A stretch of 10,000 nucleotides of DNA from Penaeus vannamei (GCF_042767895.1 NC_091564.1:43413806-43423805); one strand, 5' to 3'. Positions 1 through 8,250 are shown, counted from the stretch's first letter. The notes: generated from the sequence alone by a model not told the origin. Numbers and translations are program-made.

Positions 1-81
1 AGCAGCATACGTAGCGATCGTTGTTCGGTTAACATTCTCTTTACGCACTTTTAACCTAATATGAATGTCCGTTATATTCGT

Positions 82-283
82 AGCAAATAATAGGCGGGTA
101 TGTAGTCGATGTCAGATACTGTCTGTCCTGAGACGAATCATTTCATCCGTTGGTTTCAAAAGTGTTGTCGTATGTGTGATTAAGCAAATAATAGGCGGGT
201 ATGTAGTCGATGTCAGATACTGTCTGTCCTGAGACGAATCATTTCATCCGTTGGTTTCAAAAGTGTTGTCGTATGTGTGATTA
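82..283. repeat. Perfect 101-bp tandem duplication
   Basis: Positions 82-182 and 183-283 are identical over all 101 bases by eye, with no spacer. Copy 2 of the dispersed repeat has this segment once (about 6007-6193), so the duplication arose in this copy. The absence of any difference between the halves suggests it is recent. An assembly duplication of a short segment is the alternative. Confidence 0.95.
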
Positions 284-309
284 ACCCTCGGTGATAGCTT
301 TACTATAGA

Positions 310-327
310 TTTTTTTTTTTTTTTTTT
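310..327. repeat. Poly(T) run, 18 bases
   Basis: An unbroken run of 18 T lies inside dispersed repeat copy 1. At the equivalent place copy 2 has only a short T-rich stretch (about 6340-6356), so this is a local homopolymer expansion and not a retroposon tail. Confidence 0.9.
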
Positions 328-352
328 CACGCGCCAAGACAATAAAAGAACA

Positions 353-715
353 TCAAAATTTCCTGGCGAACTCGTCGATAAAATCGAGTAATTGAATACC
401 ACTATTAAATATTACTCTTTTTAGATTCATATGAGAAAAAGATCCATAATTTTACATTCATTGTTCACGGCTTTGACAAAAGATATGAACCCCTAGACTT
501 TTAGTATAAAACATTGCTTTCAGTATGATGATTTCATGTTTGATTAATTTTTACTTTTACCAGTTATATACCATTTTTTCTATACCCAAGGATTTGAGAA
601 CATGTAGCTGGGGAATGGGCCAATGTTGAGTACTTGGGTGATTTCGGGTATCCCAATAAAATGCCTTATGCTGCACGTATATAGGTATTGTGCTTCAAAT
701 TGTCTCTATTTTAAA
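353..715 (-). pseudogene. Decayed minus-strand ORF in repeat copy 1 (possibly kinase-like)
   Basis: On the minus strand three blocks match the same blocks of copy 2 at protein level. Block A is about 575-645, with HVLKSLGIEKMV. Block B is 461-538, starting HEIIILKAMFYTKSLGV. Block C is 353-400, ending in DFIDEFARKF and a TGA. In block C the copies differ at 8 of 48 bases: none at second codon positions, no indels, and only conservative changes. That is the pattern of once-coding DNA. Stops and frame changes separate the blocks, so the gene is dead. Block order and spacing loosely recall the hinge, helix and catalytic-loop stretch of a protein kinase, but no HxD motif survives. The family is uncertain; that the segment was once coding is the firmer claim. 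Confidence 0.45.
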
Positions 716-746
716 AATCTTATTTACTAACTCATTCTGTCTCTAT

Positions 747-1057
747 CTTTCATTTCCAAGCTTACTTTGTCCTTCCTTCACTCCTCCCACTTCTCTCTCC
801 TTCCTTATTTCCCTCTCCCCCCACCCCCTATTTCTTTTTCTCTGATTCTCTCTCTCCTATTTTCCCTCCCTTCCACACTTCCTTCCTTCTCCCTCTCCCA
901 ACCTACCTCCATCTCTCTCTCTCTCGTAATTCTCCTTCCTTTCTTCTTTCCCTCCCTCCCACTTCCACCTCTCTATCCCTCAGTCTTTTACTCCTACTCC
1001 TCTCCTTCGTTCCTCCCCTCCTCTTTCTCTCTCTCTCATTCTTTCTTTCTCTCCCCC

Positions 1058-1143
<86 letters not shown>

Positions 1144-1184
1144 ATTCTTTACGTCCCTCACTCTCTCTCTTTCTGTCCCTCGAA
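747..1184. repeat. Pyrimidine tract ending in pure (CT)n
   Basis: About 440 bases are almost entirely C and T on the + strand. They consist of degenerate CTCT, CCTT and CCCT blocks followed by a pure (CT)41 run at about 1061-1142. Open frames through it (Ser/Leu-rich on +, Arg/Glu-rich on -) are products of the dinucleotide repeat and are not genes. Long homopurine-homopyrimidine DNA of this kind can form intramolecular triplexes (H-DNA). Confidence 0.95.
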
Positions 1185-1449
1185 CAAACATCGGCTAAAT
1201 CTGATTGTAAGAAAACTAAATGAAAACCGCTGTGATGCGAGGAGGGCTGGGCTTTGTCGCTGGAGGCGCGGTGGGACTTTTGAGTCTCCGCGCGGCATTC
1301 TGCACGCCACATTTTCGTCATTTGACTCGCATAGGTTTACTTCTGCAAATCAATTTTGATAGCAATGATTACAGTCTTTCATCGCCTACAACGGTATGAT
1401 CTTCAATTTCCTCGTAGTAGCTGCGGACCTATCGTAAACATATTATCTT
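1185..1449. other. Unique spacer, no gene seen
   Basis: This is non-repetitive sequence between the (CT)n tract and the serpin-like relic. A GC-richer patch at about 1228-1310 contrasts with the AT-rich surroundings. I see no TATA box, splice site or open frame I would defend, and any promoter of the relic is not recognisable. Confidence 0.5.
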
Positions 1450-2447
1450 ATGAATATTTCTGAGAAAGAAACGACCCACGATTCCGTATTAACTATCCAA
1501 CTAGTACTAATATGTCCAAGAGTAAATATTTTTACTCATACAATTAAACTAGGGAAAGAAGAAACCACTTCAGCATATACTTTTAAAAGTATTTCCACTG
1601 ATATTCGTCGTTCTGATACATTAGAATATTATCTCAAAGACATTTTACTGGAAGCGGCGCAAAACTGTAACAATTACATTGCCTGTCTGACGTAACTAGT
1701 AGAGAAAAAAAAGGAATTTGCAGGTTTTGATGTTACCCAAATTTGTGGATCGTTACTATTATTTTACTAAACATTTATATTCATGGATGAGTTTCGCCTA
1801 CTTCTAAAAACATACCAGAACTCCAAATCACTATATATGGAAGTTCTTTATTTTGATGATGAAAATATCGATAAAGTAAAAATGCATTCCATTGCATTTT
1901 CGACTACACAAGATGTTCCTACGACGAACGCGAGAAAATGCTATATCTTTGCTAAAAGATAAATTGTGCATAGGTCTTGGAATACCATGTAGTCGTTGTA
2001 TCATTTGTAACTATAGAGATAATCTTTGGAATGATTCTACACGCAAGAAAATACATCAATTTGGGCTAAAATAAATGATCATATAGAAATAAAGAAAAAT
2101 TGAAGATATATATGAAAAAATATGTCTTAGTAATAGCATCTTACGCAGGTGCATGTCTCTTCATTCAATATATTGGTCGCAATCAGTCAAACAATAACTC
2201 TCGGCGTCTCGTCTGGGTCAAAATACAATTTATCTCCTTGAGTAATATCATGGACGTTGATCACCCATCGAGTTAGATATTAAACAGAATCATGGTGTTT
2301 CCGTTTAGGGTCATAATCACCTAGCCTCACATTTATTCACATCTCTATCCTACTATCATATACGTGAAATAATAGTTACATTGTTCCTACTCATGCAATG
2401 ATTCGATCAACGGTGCAGCAAACCATTTTTGCGAAACGATAGCATCC

Positions 2448-2457
2448 ATATATATAT

Positions 2458-2537
<80 letters not shown>
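2448..2537. repeat. (AT)n microsatellite inside the serpin-like relic
   Basis: This is about 90 bases of AT dinucleotide with one phase break at 2468-2469. It sits between the KPFLRND block and the next recognisable serpin block. It happens to stay open in several frames on both strands (Ile-Tyr repeats), and these must not be read as genes. Reading frame 2 runs through it without a stop. Confidence 0.95.
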
Positions 2538-2538
<1 letters not shown>

Positions 2539-3013
2539 CCATAGGCGCGAACAAAATTATACAAACACGTCCCGTCATTCTACAGCAACAGTGGCGAAAC
2601 ATAACGTATATATCGTTGATATTCTTTTTTTTTTCAAGATAAGTGGATGCGTCTCTGTGAAATGTGTGGTGAACCAAAACTTTACTGGTGCATGTCCAGA
2701 CCCATATGTTAGCCTTTTACGACTCTACAGTGTGGCATCAGCTGCATAAAAATATAGAGATGAAAACTAATGAGCTTCAAACCATTATGGTTGAAATCGA
2801 CTTTCAGAATGCTGGCTTCTACTGGATTATCATGCCCAAAAAGCCTTAATTCTAGGTGAACAGATTTAATTTGGTGCACTGATAAATTGGGTGATCAAGA
2901 TTAAGGACGTGACTAAAATATTTATGTCCGAGTTTTCCGTCGAAAACTACTACAAGAAATTATCCGATATCTTAGATGTAATGGGATAAGAAAAAGGCAT
3001 TAGGATGATTTGA

Positions 3014-3027
3014 TTTTTTTTTTTTTT
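3014..3027. repeat. Poly(T) run, 14 bases, in the serpin-like relic
   Basis: The T-run follows an in-frame TGA at 3011 and lies between the serpin helix-F-like block and the hinge block. The frames before and after it agree, but a neighbouring frame between 2983 and about 3060 also gives serpin-compatible residues. Compensating indels around this run are therefore possible. Confidence 0.85.
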
Positions 3028-3367
3028 CGCGAGGATAGTAATTTGTGCGCCATGTACAGAAATGATAAACACAAACGTTGAATGCATCTCGTTAGAGTCG
3101 GAATCTTGTGCCATTGTTGACATTGAACGAACTAGCATCCCCTCACAGAATTGCGAATGGATGAATCATACCCAAGACAAGCACTGTCTACATCTCCAGT
3201 TTAATCAAGATATTGTCATTGACAGACCTTTTATGTTCGTCGTTCGTAATAACAGCGGCGTGTTTATTGCTATAGGAATATTCGTAGCAGAGAGAAAAAA
3301 TGATCATGGATCTAATCCAATATCTAATAATAGTAGTGTTATGTACATGAATGATACAATAACATGA

Positions 3368-3584
3368 AGACTATAGACTTACATGTCATACTGATGAAAT
3401 ACCATAATAGAAGAATATACATTTCTAAATGTAATACGTTTGAATCAAAATAGTATGATTTTATAATCACGTTTGTATTTATCAGTACTAGTGAAGATAA
3501 TAAAAAAATGACAATAATAATAAGGATAATAACAAAAGAACCGAACATAGATAGTAAATGTTTGTCGTTAACAGTATAGGAGTC
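3368..3584. other. AT-rich region downstream of the serpin-like relic
   Basis: No gene is visible. An AATAAA hexamer at 3499-3504 lies about 130 bases after the relic's TGA stop at 3365-3367 and could be its old polyadenylation signal. In DNA this AT-rich the hexamer is expected by chance, so it carries little weight. Confidence 0.4.
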
Positions 3585-3620
3585 TTAAGCCATGATTGGG
3601 ACGACCGTTACATTAAAAAC
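3585..3620. repeat. 36-bp fragment shared with the left edge of repeat copy 2
   Basis: Positions 3585-3620 and 5888-5923 match at 32 of 36 bases with no gap, both ending in CCGTTACATTAAAAAC. Beyond 3620 the sequence diverges at once, while at 5924 copy 2 continues into the part shared with copy 1. This is either a truncated third copy or a shared end sequence of the family. Confidence 0.7.
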
Positions 3621-3811
3621 ACGCAGCTAGCCAAGGGGTATTTTGAGGGTCGAGAGGGCCCTTAAATCACTCACTTGATTTTTGTAGGGGATCTCCTGGG
3701 ACACCTTTTTATGCTGAAACCCGGCAGTAATGGAGCTATTCACTGTTTTGTCAGAAAAGTCAGCGCCCTCGGAAGCATAAGAAATTGGGGGTAGGGGAAA
3801 CTAGAGTAACT
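3621..3811. other. Unassigned non-coding sequence
   Basis: This is mixed-composition sequence with short G-rich blocks (GGGGGTAGGGGAAA near 3786) and a GGGCCC at about 3657. No open frame, repeat or RNA gene is recognised. Its texture suggests an old mobile-element fragment, but no match is claimed. Confidence 0.35.
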
Positions 3812-3934
3812 GTAACTTTTGACCTAAATAGCATATAGTTATGTTTGACCACTCATTTTGTAGCTTAAGAAGTAAGCTACAAGATGAATGTAATCATGAC
3901 TACTCAAACCAAAGGTCAAGGTCACCAGAGGTCA
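3812..3934. repeat. Fold-back element with AGGTCA half-sites
   Basis: A perfect 10-bp inverted repeat (TTGTAGCTTA at 3858-3867, its complement at 3873-3882, loop AGAAG) is the core of a longer imperfect palindrome with arms of about 50 bases. The outer left arm has TGACCT at 3820-3825. The outer right arm has AGGTCA at 3913-3918, 3919-3924 and 3929-3934. AGGTCA is the half-site of many nuclear receptors, and the three on the right are spaced 0 and 4. The inverted structure fits a small fold-back or MITE-like element; regulatory function is not shown. Confidence 0.55.
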
Positions 3935-4782
3935 AACAAATATAGGGCCTTTTAACTTGATCAAATGGAAAATCTTTATGTATACTTAAATATTTTGTAT
4001 ATTAATACAGGACAGATACCAAGATTTTTAAAACTAGTACTGAAATACATTATCCCTTTTAGGCCTTTTGATATTTGTGCTTCATGTCATAAAAATGCTT
4101 CAACGGGTCATTGTTTTAAGCTTCCATCACACGATCTTCTTCGACTGATATATTCTGGTCATGACTTTATCTTGTTTGCTATTGGCAAAGGTGTAAATGC
4201 CCATTTAATTCCTAATATATTGGCAGGGGTGTAGCTAATGATAGGGGTGGGCAGGATGTGCGCCCACATCCTTCAGGACGCGTGAACAGTTTCCTACAAC
4301 TGCAGTGATCTGGTCCTTGAATCTGTAGTATTAGCGGCCGTTTTGTGTACACCACTTCTCCTCTGCGCCAAGGTCGATGACACTCTGGTAGTCGGTGAGA
4401 AAATCCATCGTGAGAGGTCGAGGTCGAGGGAGGACCGTTTTTATGGGGTAGGGAAATGCTAGTAGGGCGCGGAGGCTGAGAGTGGTAGATTTTAAACTTG
4501 CAACTATTTATTCCGATAGCTATATGGTAATGAGGGCGTTATGAGGTGGGTAGAATACGTGCTTCAATATAAACGAAAAGAGAGGTTGGGACAGACAGGA
4601 TGTACAGAGAAAATTATGTGTATATATTTGTACACAGGCTACATACTAACACACACAATCATACACATACGAGTACACACAAACAAACACAAACAAAAAA
4701 TTATGTCTCGCAGCCGTGGTGTGGGACAGCCCCACATTTGTGTGTTTTGACGTGGGATTGATTAAAGCTTTCAGTTGTATAA
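3935..4782. other. Unassigned region, no gene recognised
   Basis: This is AT-rich to about 4235, then a GC-richer block at 4236-4460, then a degenerate CA-rich stretch (about 4640-4700). An 89-codon open frame at 3965-4234 and a 69-codon one at 4541-4750 show no motif I recognise, and chance can explain both. The block at 4246-4460 has a sharp change of composition and may be a transposon remnant, but I see no diagnostic motif on either strand. Confidence 0.35.
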
Positions 4783-5727
4783 TTTTTCCCTCCACCTAAC
4801 CTAACCAATGTCCAAATTTTTCAAAGGTCCAAAAAATAAAAACCTAACCTAACCTATGTTGAAAAGGTATGAGTGGGACTGGATATTTTCACAATACAAG
4901 AGATGTATTTGACCGGTTTACACATTTCTGACGAAGACATAATCGAAACCGGTCAAAGGTCTAAAAATTAAAACTATCAACCGTCTGACTTTTCCCTCCG
5001 CGTAATCTAACCTAACCAACGCCCAAAATTTTCAATGGTCCAAGAATCAACACTGTCAAATGCCTGATATTTCCCTCCACCTAACCTAACCTTACCAATG
5101 CTCAATTTTTTCAGTCTAAAAATCAAAACTATCAACTCCACCCTAATTTTTCCTTATGTCCTTATGTTCAAAGGTCCAAGAATTAATACTGTCAAATGTC
5201 TGATTTTTTCCTCCACCTAAACTACTGTAATCAATGTCCAAATTTTTCAAAGGCTCAAGGACGAATACTGTCAAATGTGTCATTTTTCCCTCCACCTAAC
5301 CTAACCTAACCATTGTCCAAAAATTTTCAAATGTCCAAGAATCAAATGTCTGATTTTTTCCCCTCCACTTAACCTTACCTAACCTAACTAATGTCCAAAT
5401 TTTTCAAAGGTTCAAGAATGAATACTGTCAAATGTCTGATTTTTTCCTCTACCTAACCTAACCTAACCAATGTACAAATTTTTCAAATGTCCAAGAATCA
5501 AATGTCTGATTTTTTCCCCTCCACTTAACCTAACCTAACCAATGTCCAAATTTTTCAAAGGTTGCAGAATGAATACTGCCAAATGTCTGATTTTTCTCTC
5601 CTCCTAACTTAACGTAACCAATGTACAAATTTTTCAAAGGTCCAAGAATCAAATGTCTGATTTTTCCCTCCACCTAACCTAACCTCACCTAACCAATGTT
5701 CAAAATTTTCAAGTATCCGAAAAATAG
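4783..5727. repeat. CCTAA-containing minisatellite
   Basis: Degenerate tandem units of about 70-86 bases each carry a pyrimidine block (TTTTTCCCTCCA), two to four CCTAA motifs, AATGTCCAAATTTTTCAAAGGTCCAAGAAT and a closing AAATGTCTGA. Clear unit starts fall near 5284, 5354, 5440, 5510, 5591 and 5661, giving lengths 70, 86, 70, 81 and 70. Long units have an extra GAATACTGTC-type insert. CCTAA is the complement of the arthropod telomere motif TTAGG, so this is an interstitial telomere-like satellite and not a telomere. The left part (4783-5200) is more diverged and interrupted. Confidence 0.85.
4908..4957. repeat. Hairpin with 12-bp perfect arms
   Basis: TTTGACCGGTTT at 4908-4919 and AAACCGGTCAAA at 4946-4957 are perfect inverted repeats around a 26-base loop. 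Each arm contains the smaller palindrome ACCGGT. The hairpin lies in a segment (about 4866-4985) that interrupts the minisatellite and does not match its monomer, so it appears to be a separate inserted or captured element. Confidence 0.85.
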
Positions 5728-5803
5728 AATTAGGTTAGGTTAGGTACACAGAAGAATAGACATCTTACAGTGATGATTTTTAGACCTTTGAGAAAATTTG
5801 ACT
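5728..5803. repeat. Inverted terminal monomer of the minisatellite
   Basis: TTAGG motifs appear here on the + strand for the first time (about 5731-5746). The reverse complement of 5728-5803 reads through the satellite monomer in order: CAAATTTT-CTCAAAGG-TCTAAAAATC, an ACTGTAAGATGTCT block, then CCTAACCTAACCTAA. The array therefore ends in one monomer facing the others, with opposing CCTAA and TTAGG blocks about 36 bases apart. Confidence 0.75.
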
Positions 5804-5887
5804 ATGCTGAACGATATGATTAATATTTTACTCATACTTGTGCGGGTAGTTAGAAAAGAAGGAATGTAGGAATGTAGTTAGACATTT
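5804..5887. other. Short spacer between satellite and repeat copy 2
   Basis: This is AT-rich sequence with a small direct repeat GGAATGTAGGAATGTAG at about 5861-5877. Nothing else is seen. Confidence 0.4.
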
Positions 5888-6199
5888 TTAAGCCGTAATT
5901 GTGACGTCCGTTACATTAAAAACGTTGCGGTGTATATAGCGATCGTTCTTCAGTTAGCAGTCTCATTAAGAAGTTTTAAACTGTTGGGAATGTCCGTTAT
6001 ATTCGTAGCCAATAGTACGCAGGCTGGTAGTCGATGTCAGATACTGGCATTTCATCTCTTCCTTGCAAAAGTGTACTGCGACTGCCGATCAGCTATAACC
6101 AATCGACTCAAGAATATTAAAACGGGAGAATAGAAGAAATGACCCTGTTATGCTATACTTCATCTGTTCATCTCTCGTAGTATGTGTGATTAATTTATG

Positions 6200-6316
<117 letters not shown>

Positions 6317-6382
6317 TGAATAACCAACCCTCGATAATACTTTTTCAATGTTTACTCACGCGATAAGACATGAAAAAGATCA

Positions 6383-6763
6383 TCAAAATTTTCTGGTCAA
6401 CTCCTCGATAAAGTCGAATAATTTAATTCCACTATTGAACATTACTGTTCTTACATTTCAAACATTCTTCACGGTTGTGACAGAATTTAACCCGTATAAT
6501 TTTATTATAAACCATTCCCTACAGTAAAAGGATTTCGTGTTTTATTTTTTTACTTTTACCAGTTGTTTACCATTTTTTTCATCAATGCACAAGGATTTAA
6601 GAACATGCGTAACCAGACCAATTTCTTGAAGGACAAGTACTTGGGACATTGGCCAATATTGACAACTTATTTGGATGATTTCAGGTATCCCCTCAACAAA
6701 ACCGTACGCTACACGTATGCCCATCAAAGTATAACTATCGAGCTTCGATCTGTCGAATTTTAA
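6383..6763 (-). pseudogene. Decayed minus-strand ORF in repeat copy 2 (possibly kinase-like)
   Basis: On the minus strand an open stretch (6542 to about 6763) reads from NKILKFDRSKLDS through YGFVEGIPEIIQISCQYWP, SQVLVLQEIG and HVLKSLCIDEKN to a stop. In another frame 6465-6539 starts HEILLL, has one stop, then GMVYNKIIRVKFCHNREE, matching copy 1 block B. At 6383-6430 IKLFDFIEELTRKF and TGA match copy 1 block C. The segment with EGIPEI...VLVLQE, the roughly 45-residue gap and then a helix ending in a LGV/IRV motif is spaced like a kinase hinge to catalytic loop, but the DFG, HRD and glycine-loop residues are not seen. The kinase idea is weak; the shared coding ancestry with copy 1 is well supported. 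Confidence 0.45.
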
Positions 6764-6790
6764 AATCTTATTCACTGACGACCTCATTCT

Positions 6791-7320
<530 letters not shown>

Positions 7321-7373
7321 CTAGGTCCCCAACTCCAGGCAACAATATTGCGGGACACGTGGGGAAACGAGTG

Positions 7374-7390
7374 GTGTGTGTATGTGTGTG

Positions 7391-7429
<39 letters not shown>
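7374..7429. repeat. (TG)n microsatellite
   Basis: TG dinucleotides have single interruptions at about 7381 (TA) and 7397 (CG). The tract lies 50 bases after the purine tract and is separated from it by unique sequence. Confidence 0.95.
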
Positions 7430-7432
<3 letters not shown>

Positions 7433-8000
7433 GGCAGAGTGGGCTGAGCTTGATATGGTTGTGAGTAAATGAGCTTAAATAATTCTGAATGTAATAAAAT
7501 TATTATTTTGTGAAATGCTAGGCAAACGTGTTATTTGCGAAGGTCAGAGAAATGCGAGTTTTCCGAAATGCGAGGCAAACTGTTTCTTTATTAAAATGGA
7601 ATAAATCTGAGTTTTCCGCGAGCTTTTCCCTTAATTTGTGGCGTTACCATCGACGTGGGCAGATTATTGGTTGAAGCAACTGCCCCCCTTCCTGTGAAAG
7701 GTTGGTTAAAATTTCAATCGTAAATATACATGAACCTTATCTCCTTCATTACGCCTGTCCATGAATAGTAATAAAAATAATAATAACGGTAAATATGAAA
7801 ATGCAACCCCACGCCATTTTTGGGTGGATAGAGTAATTTTCCAATAGCTTTCGTCGCGTTTCGAACGGATCTAGCAATTTCCTTCACAAACGAAGCATAA
7901 CGACGATATCGGTCTCGATAGCTGGGAAGGGCATGATAGGTCTACATATCTGAGAATTTCGAGAAATATCGGGAGAATACTAGTAAGTATAGTACTTGCA
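7430..8000. other. Unassigned region, no gene seen
   Basis: No open frame of note. Two short imperfect direct repeats are visible: GAAATGCTAGGCAAAC (7513) and GAAATGCGAGGCAAAC (7565), plus GAGTTTTCCG at 7556 and 7610. Together they suggest a roughly 52-base unit repeated twice. Nothing else stands out. Confidence 0.4.
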
Positions 8001-8230
8001 TAGGGACCTCCGCCCCCTTAAATCCCCTTTCTGCCCCCCTACCCCCCACCCTGTATGTTCCGGCAGGAGAGAACCCGGGCAAACCAGGTATCAGACACGT
8101 TTTCGGTATAGGGGGCTTCGCCCCCTTATACCCCCTTTCAGGAGGGGGGGTACCGTCCCCCGCCCCCGCCTGGTCTGCAAACTCTTCACCTCGTATGTTC
8201 CGGCAGGAGAGAGCCCAGGCCCTGGGACAG
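8001..8230. repeat. GC-rich duplicated hairpin repeat
   Basis: Two diverged copies of a unit of about 110-140 bases lie in tandem. Each begins with TAGGG(G)...CGCCCCCTTA and ends with the identical 20-mer GTATGTTCCGGCAGGAGAGA (8053-8072 and 8193-8212). In the second copy AGGGGGC-TTC-GCCCCCT (8110-8126) forms a tight hairpin extended by TATA with one bulge. CCCCCT/AGGGGG (8131-8148) can form another. C-runs are dense. A Pro/Arg-rich open frame across it is a composition artefact. Confidence 0.75.
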
Positions 8231-8240
8231 TTTTAACCTC

Positions 8241-8250
8241 ATCTTACCTG
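8241..8250 (-). promoter_or_regulatory. Candidate 5' splice site (minus strand)
   Basis: The minus strand reads ACAG|GTAAGATG, with the exon-intron boundary between 8248 and 8247. This is a close match to the metazoan donor consensus. It lies about 75 bases downstream of the last transposase-like residues on the same strand, so it may end an exon of that transcript. No matching acceptor could be chosen; the purine tract at 6791-7320 would be a polypyrimidine tract on this strand. Confidence 0.3.

Larger units (their letters stand above)
1..750. repeat. Dispersed repeat, copy 1 (left end cut by window edge)
   Basis: This stretch aligns in direct orientation, with many substitutions and small indels, to about 5924-6785. 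Shared landmarks in the same order are a TAGCGATCGTT motif (12 and 5937), AATGTCCGTTATATTCGTAGC (63 and 5990), GTAGTCGATGTCAGATACT, GTATGTGTGATTAA, AACCCTCG, ACTTTTACCAGTT and a final AAAATCTTATT. Copy 1 lacks the (AC)n(AT)n insert of copy 2 and instead has an 18-T run and a 101-bp duplication. Its minus strand carries the coding trace described separately. The repeat family is not recognised. Confidence 0.8.
1450..3367 (+). pseudogene. Degenerate serpin-like gene
   Basis: Serpins are single-domain proteins of about 350-400 residues, mostly secreted protease inhibitors. Five collinear + strand segments resemble successive parts of the fold. (1) 1450-1875 has a CPRVNIF...LGKEET stretch like the N-terminal SPxSI...LGAxxET region, then LEYYLKDILLEAAQ. 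It has stops at 1693 and 1768. (2) 2288-2447 resembles the TxLxLxNAIYFxxxWxxPF region (KPFLRND at 2420-2440). It has stops at 2306 and 2399. (3) 2673-2846 has ELQTIMVEIDF and FYWIIMPK, like the strand that ends in a LPK motif. (4) 2843-2989, in a new frame, has IFMSEFSVENYYKKLSDIL, like LPKFKIExxYxLxxxL. (5) 3062-3367 has the hinge-like region and then IVIDRPFMFVV at 3212-3244, which fits the serpin C-terminal signature (PROSITE PS00284) at every position. Stops at 2867, 2987 and 3011, a frame change near 2838-2843 and an (AT)n tract show it is dead. The gap 1876-2287 begins GT and ends AG and would join the frames in phase, so it may be an intron. The family call is strong for 2673-3367 and weaker upstream. 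Origin (host gene copy or integrated virus) is unknown. Confidence 0.7.

Noticed and set aside
767..1321. Open frames across the (CT)n tract on both strands (Ser/Leu-rich and Arg/Glu-rich)
   Set aside because: They are open only because a dinucleotide repeat has no stops. No non-repeat domain is included.
1892..2074. A 60-codon + strand frame with a CxxCxxC cluster
   Set aside because: It overlaps the candidate intron or insertion between serpin blocks and matches no zinc-finger spacing I recognise.
2140..2275. A minus-strand serpin-like reading (RWV...TQG...PDETP)
   Set aside because: It runs opposite to five collinear + strand blocks and has no supporting neighbours on the minus strand.
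2387..2749. Ile-Tyr-rich open frames through the (AT)n tract
   Set aside because: The open reading is a product of the microsatellite; only the flanking blocks are kept, as serpin remains on the + strand.
3965..4234. An 89-codon + strand open frame
   Set aside because: It has no recognised motif and begins in AT-rich DNA; chance suffices.
4783..5746. A true telomere
   Set aside because: The motifs are short blocks within 70-86-base monomers, flanked by other DNA on both sides. It is interstitial satellite.
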